Assembly: GCA_947500965.1 (NCBI GenBank)
Contig: CANMWW010000091.1
Coordinates: 1 to 7,660, forward strand
Direction: 5' to 3'
From: Alphaproteobacteria bacterium
GTDB lineage: Bacteria > Pseudomonadota > Alphaproteobacteria > CACIAM-22H2
Length of the DNA: 7,660 bases
Shown here: positions 5,565-7,660 of the stretch, piece after piece
How positions within the stretch are numbered: the stretch's first letter is position 1
Layout: every line of letters starts with the position of its first letter
Position numbers and translations under genes: made by a program
Notes under the pieces: generated by a model
Told to the model about the DNA's origin: nothing
Database searches by the model: none
The model's input: the letters and a program-made list of their open reading frames with translations, nothing else

Positions 5565-6376
5565 AGGATCCAGCCCCCCTGTCCCCCGGCTTCGTCGCGC
5601 CCATCGATCCCTCGGGGCAGGGCGCCCTCTACGGCCCGCCGCCCTGGCGCTTCGCGGGCCGCTCGCTCACCGTCATCGCGCGCTGCGACGCGGCGGCGGT
5701 GCGCGCGCTGCTGCCCGCGCCGCTGGAGCCCTGGGGCGAGCCGCTGGTGCGCTTCTCGGTCCACAGCCTCGCCTGCGACCTCGGCCATGGCTGGGACTGG
5801 GCGCAGGCCCATCCCGAGGCGAGCCAGTTCCACGAGAGCGTCGTCGGCATCGCCGCCTCGCATGCGGGCACGATCGGCTACTGGGATCCGTTCCTGTGGA
5901 CCGACGGCGACGCCGAGCTGGCGGTCGGCCGCGAGATGTATGGCTGGCCGCAGCGCCTCGGCACGCTCGCGCTGACCGCGCCGCATCCGCAGCGCGGCTG
6001 GAAGCCGGGCGATCGCTGCACGGGCCTCGTCTCGCGCCTCGGCCGCCCGGTGCTGGAGGCCGGCCTGCGCATCGCGGCCGCGGGCCCGCTCGCCGTGCCG
6101 CAGCCCCCCTTCGTGGGCTTCTTCGTGGAGCGCGCGCTGCCGGACCCGGCCGCGGAATGCGTCCAGCGCGAGCTCTTCCTCGCGCGCATGCGCGACGTGG
6201 CGCCGGGCGACGCCTTCCACGGCCCCGCGACCCTGGCGCTGCACGCGCCCGAGCTCGCGCCGCTCGCCCCGCGCGAGATCCTCGGCGGGCAGGTCAACAC
6301 GATCTCCTGGACCAAGGGCGGGGCGGAGCTGCTCGCGCGCGCGTCCGTTCCCTTTCCCCGGCCGGCCTGGGGCTGA
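5561..6376 (+). CDS. Acetoacetate decarboxylase-family protein lacking the catalytic lysine
   Basis: This 271-residue protein has the acetoacetate-decarboxylase (ADC) fold. The N-terminal GPPPWRFAGRSLTVIAR (25-41), ASQFHESVVGIAASHAGTIG (87-106, with E92 near the usual active-site glutamate) and AVGREMYGWPQRLG (121-134) follow the family order. In true decarboxylases the last motif reads G-[FYW]-P-K-K, with the Schiff-base lysine. Here it is GWPQR (Q131, R132), so classical decarboxylation is unlikely. Other family members have diverged in activity, so its reaction is unknown. The start MKDPAPLSPG was chosen because the upstream in-frame ATG (5450) would add an unrelated 37-residue extension. 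No good ribosome-binding site is visible, and a four-codon frame overlaps the start. It is divergent from the binding-protein gene (113 bp) and 63 bp upstream of the amidase on the same strand, so it probably shares a transcript with the amidase. Confidence 0.85.
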   Translation: MKDPAPLSPGFVAPIDPSGQGALYGPPPWRFAGRSLTVIARCDAAAVRALLPAPLEPWGEPLVRFSVHSLACDLGHGWDWAQAHPEASQFHESVVGIAASHAGTIGYWDPFLWTDGDAELAVGREMYGWPQRLGTLALTAPHPQRGWKPGDRCTGLVSRLGRPVLEAGLRIAAAGPLAVPQPPFVGFFVERALPDPAAECVQRELFLARMRDVAPGDAFHGPATLALHAPELAPLAPREILGGQVNTISWTKGGAELLARASVPFPRPAWG

Positions 6377-6383
6377 GGCCTCC

Positions 6384-6424
6384 CGCCGCGCGGCGTGGCG
6401 GTGCATGATCGAGCCCCTCGGGGC
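6384..6424 (+). repeat. Two small inverted repeats in the ADC-like/amidase gap
   Basis: CGCCGCGCGGCG (6384-6395) is a perfect 12-bp palindrome just after the ADC-like stop. GCCCCTCGGGGC (6413-6424) forms a 4-bp stem with a CTCG tetraloop, ending 3 bases before the amidase ribosome-binding site (GGAGG 6428-6432). Neither is followed by a T-run, so they are not convincing terminators. Confidence 0.3.
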
Positions 6425-6439
6425 GACGGAGGAATGGCG

Positions 6440-7660
6440 ATGCGCAACCTGACGATCGACGGCTCGAGGCTCTGGGACAGCCTGATGCAGATGGCGCGGA
6501 TCGGCGCCACGCCCAGGGGCGGGGTGTGCCGGCTCGCGCTCACCGACCTCGACCGCGAGGGCCGCGAGCTCTTCATGTCGTGGTGCCGCGCCGCGGGCTG
6601 CACGATCTCGATGGACCGCGTCGGCAACATCTTCGCGCGGCGCCCGGGCACGGACCCTTCGCGCAAGCCGGTCATGACCGGCTCGCATCTCGACACGCAG
6701 CCGACGGGTGGCCGCTTCGACGGCATCTACGGCGTGCTCGCCGGGCTCGAGGTCATCCGCACCCTCGACGACCGCGGCATCCGCACCGAGGCGCCGATCG
6801 AGGTCGCGGTCTGGACCAACGAGGAGGGCGCGCGCTTCTCGCCCGCGATGATGGGCTCGGGCGTCCATGCCGGCGTCTTCGCGCTCGACGAGATCCTCGA
6901 CAAGCGGGACATGGAGGGCAGGCGCTTCGGCGACGAGCTCGCGCGCATCGGCCACGCGGGCCCCGACGAGCCCGGCGCGCGGCAGGTCGGCGCCTATTTC
7001 GAGGCGCATATCGAGCAGGGCCCGATCCTCGAGGCGGAGGGCACGACGATCGGCGTCGTCACCGGCTCGCAGGGCCAGCGCTGGTTCGAGGTCACGGTGA
7101 AGGGGCAGGAGGCGCATGCCGGCCCCACCCCGATGTCGCGCCGGCGCGACGCGCTGGTCGGCGCCGCGCGCATGATCGACCTCGTCAACCGCATCGGGCG
7201 CGAGCGCCCGCCGCTCGCCTGCGCGACGGTCGGCGTCATCCAGTCGAAGCCGAACTCGCGCAACACCATCCCCGGCGAGGTGTTCTTCACGGTCGATTTC
7301 CGCCATCCCGACGACGAGGTGCTCTCCACGATGGAGGCGCTGCTCAAGAGCGGCTGCCGCGCCATCGCCGCGGAGGGCGGGCTCGAGGTCGACATCGCGG
7401 ATTTCTGGTACGCGCCGCCGACGCCCTTCGAGGCGCGGCTGGTCGACGCGGTGCGCGACGGCGCACGACGCCACGGCTACAGCCACCGCGACATCGTCTC
7501 CGGCGCGGGGCACGACGCGGTCTACATGGCGCGCGTCGCGCCGGCCGCGATGATCTTCGTCCCCTGCATCGGCGGCATCAGCCACAACGAGGTCGAGGAC
7601 GCGCGCCCGGAGGACATCGAGGCCGGCGCCAACGTCCTGCTCCACGCGATGCTGCAGGAA
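6440..7660 (+). CDS. Zn-dependent amidase of the hydantoinase/carbamoylase family (M20), C-terminus cut by window
   Basis: This is an amidohydrolase of the group that includes N-carbamoyl-L-amino-acid hydrolase, beta-ureidopropionase and allantoate amidohydrolase. These cleave carbamoyl or ureido amides with a binuclear metal site and usually act as cytoplasmic dimers. The 407 residues present are close to full length (about 410-420). Metal-site residues are H83 (GSHLDTQPTGGRFDG), bridging D94, E129 (WTNEEGARF, with E128 as catalytic base), H190 (FEAHIEQGP) and H382 (ISHNEVED). GQEAHAGPTPMSRRRDAL (222-239) is the dimerisation-domain substrate loop, and SGAGHDA is near 354-360. TQPTGG favours the carbamoylase/ureidopropionase side over allantoate enzymes, but the substrate is not determined. 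GGAGG at 6428-6432 is 7 bases from ATG 6440 and only 1 base from the in-frame ATG 6434, so 6440 is preferred. It is likely co-transcribed with the ADC-like gene 63 bp upstream. Confidence 0.95.
   Translation, partial: MRNLTIDGSRLWDSLMQMARIGATPRGGVCRLALTDLDREGRELFMSWCRAAGCTISMDRVGNIFARRPGTDPSRKPVMTGSHLDTQPTGGRFDGIYGVLAGLEVIRTLDDRGIRTEAPIEVAVWTNEEGARFSPAMMGSGVHAGVFALDEILDKRDMEGRRFGDELARIGHAGPDEPGARQVGAYFEAHIEQGPILEAEGTTIGVVTGSQGQRWFEVTVKGQEAHAGPTPMSRRRDALVGAARMIDLVNRIGRERPPLACATVGVIQSKPNSRNTIPGEVFFTVDFRHPDDEVLSTMEALLKSGCRAIAAEGGLEVDIADFWYAPPTPFEARLVDAVRDGARRHGYSHRDIVSGAGHDAVYMARVAPAAMIFVPCIGGISHNEVEDARPEDIEAGANVLLHAMLQE

Noticed and set aside
5342..7645. Very long minus-strand open frame (767 codons) opposite the ADC-like and amidase genes
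   Set aside because: It overlaps the binding-protein start and runs antisense to two well-supported genes. Its translation is Arg/Ala/Asp/His-rich with no recognisable domain, as expected for the mirror frame of GC-rich coding DNA.

Overview
The window is very GC-rich, densely packed bacterial chromosome. It most resembles a high-GC alphaproteobacterium, possibly Rhodospirillales or Acetobacteraceae. The evidence is the HslV N-terminus (a short propeptide ending WHG before the catalytic Thr), alphaproteobacterial-type promoter elements, codons almost always ending in G or C, and a large periplasmic solute-binding protein of a type abundant in those groups. This placement is inference, not a measured assignment.

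Layout, left to right. (1) 1-2334 is a heat-shock protease locus. hslU (minus, 3' end cut off by the window) and hslV (minus, complete) are separated by a small GNAT acetyltransferase gene on the opposite strand. hslU and hslV therefore cannot form the usual tight hslVU pair. Each is preceded by its own very similar promoter, which fits the alphaproteobacterial RpoH consensus. (2) 2481-3808 (plus) holds an exported Mn-type superoxide dismutase followed by a cupin with the three-His signature of thiol dioxygenases. A strong hairpin lies between them. (3) 3843-5447 (minus) is a periplasmic dipeptide/oligopeptide-type ABC substrate-binding protein, convergent with the cupin and with no permease genes beside it. 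(4) 5561-7660 (plus), divergent from the binding protein, holds an acetoacetate-decarboxylase-fold protein that lacks the Schiff-base lysine, then a Zn-dependent hydantoinase/carbamoylase-family amidase (almost complete, cut at its last residues).

How the genes may work together. HslU (AAA+ unfoldase) and HslV (threonine peptidase) form one ATP-dependent protease. The dismutase and the cupin may form a small oxidative or thiol-related unit. The binding protein, ADC-like protein and amidase look like a catabolic group for uptake and hydrolysis of an N-carbamoyl or related amide compound, but the substrate cannot be read from the sequence.

The most unusual signals are small. They are the matched RpoH-like promoters of the split hslV and hslU, an exact 16-bp palindrome filling one promoter spacer, a 17-bp identical sequence ending in ATG at both the hslV start and the ADC-like leader, and a four-codon reading frame whose stop overlaps the ADC-like start codon. 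No mobile element, CRISPR array, tRNA or rRNA was seen. No gene-free stretch exceeds about 150 bases.
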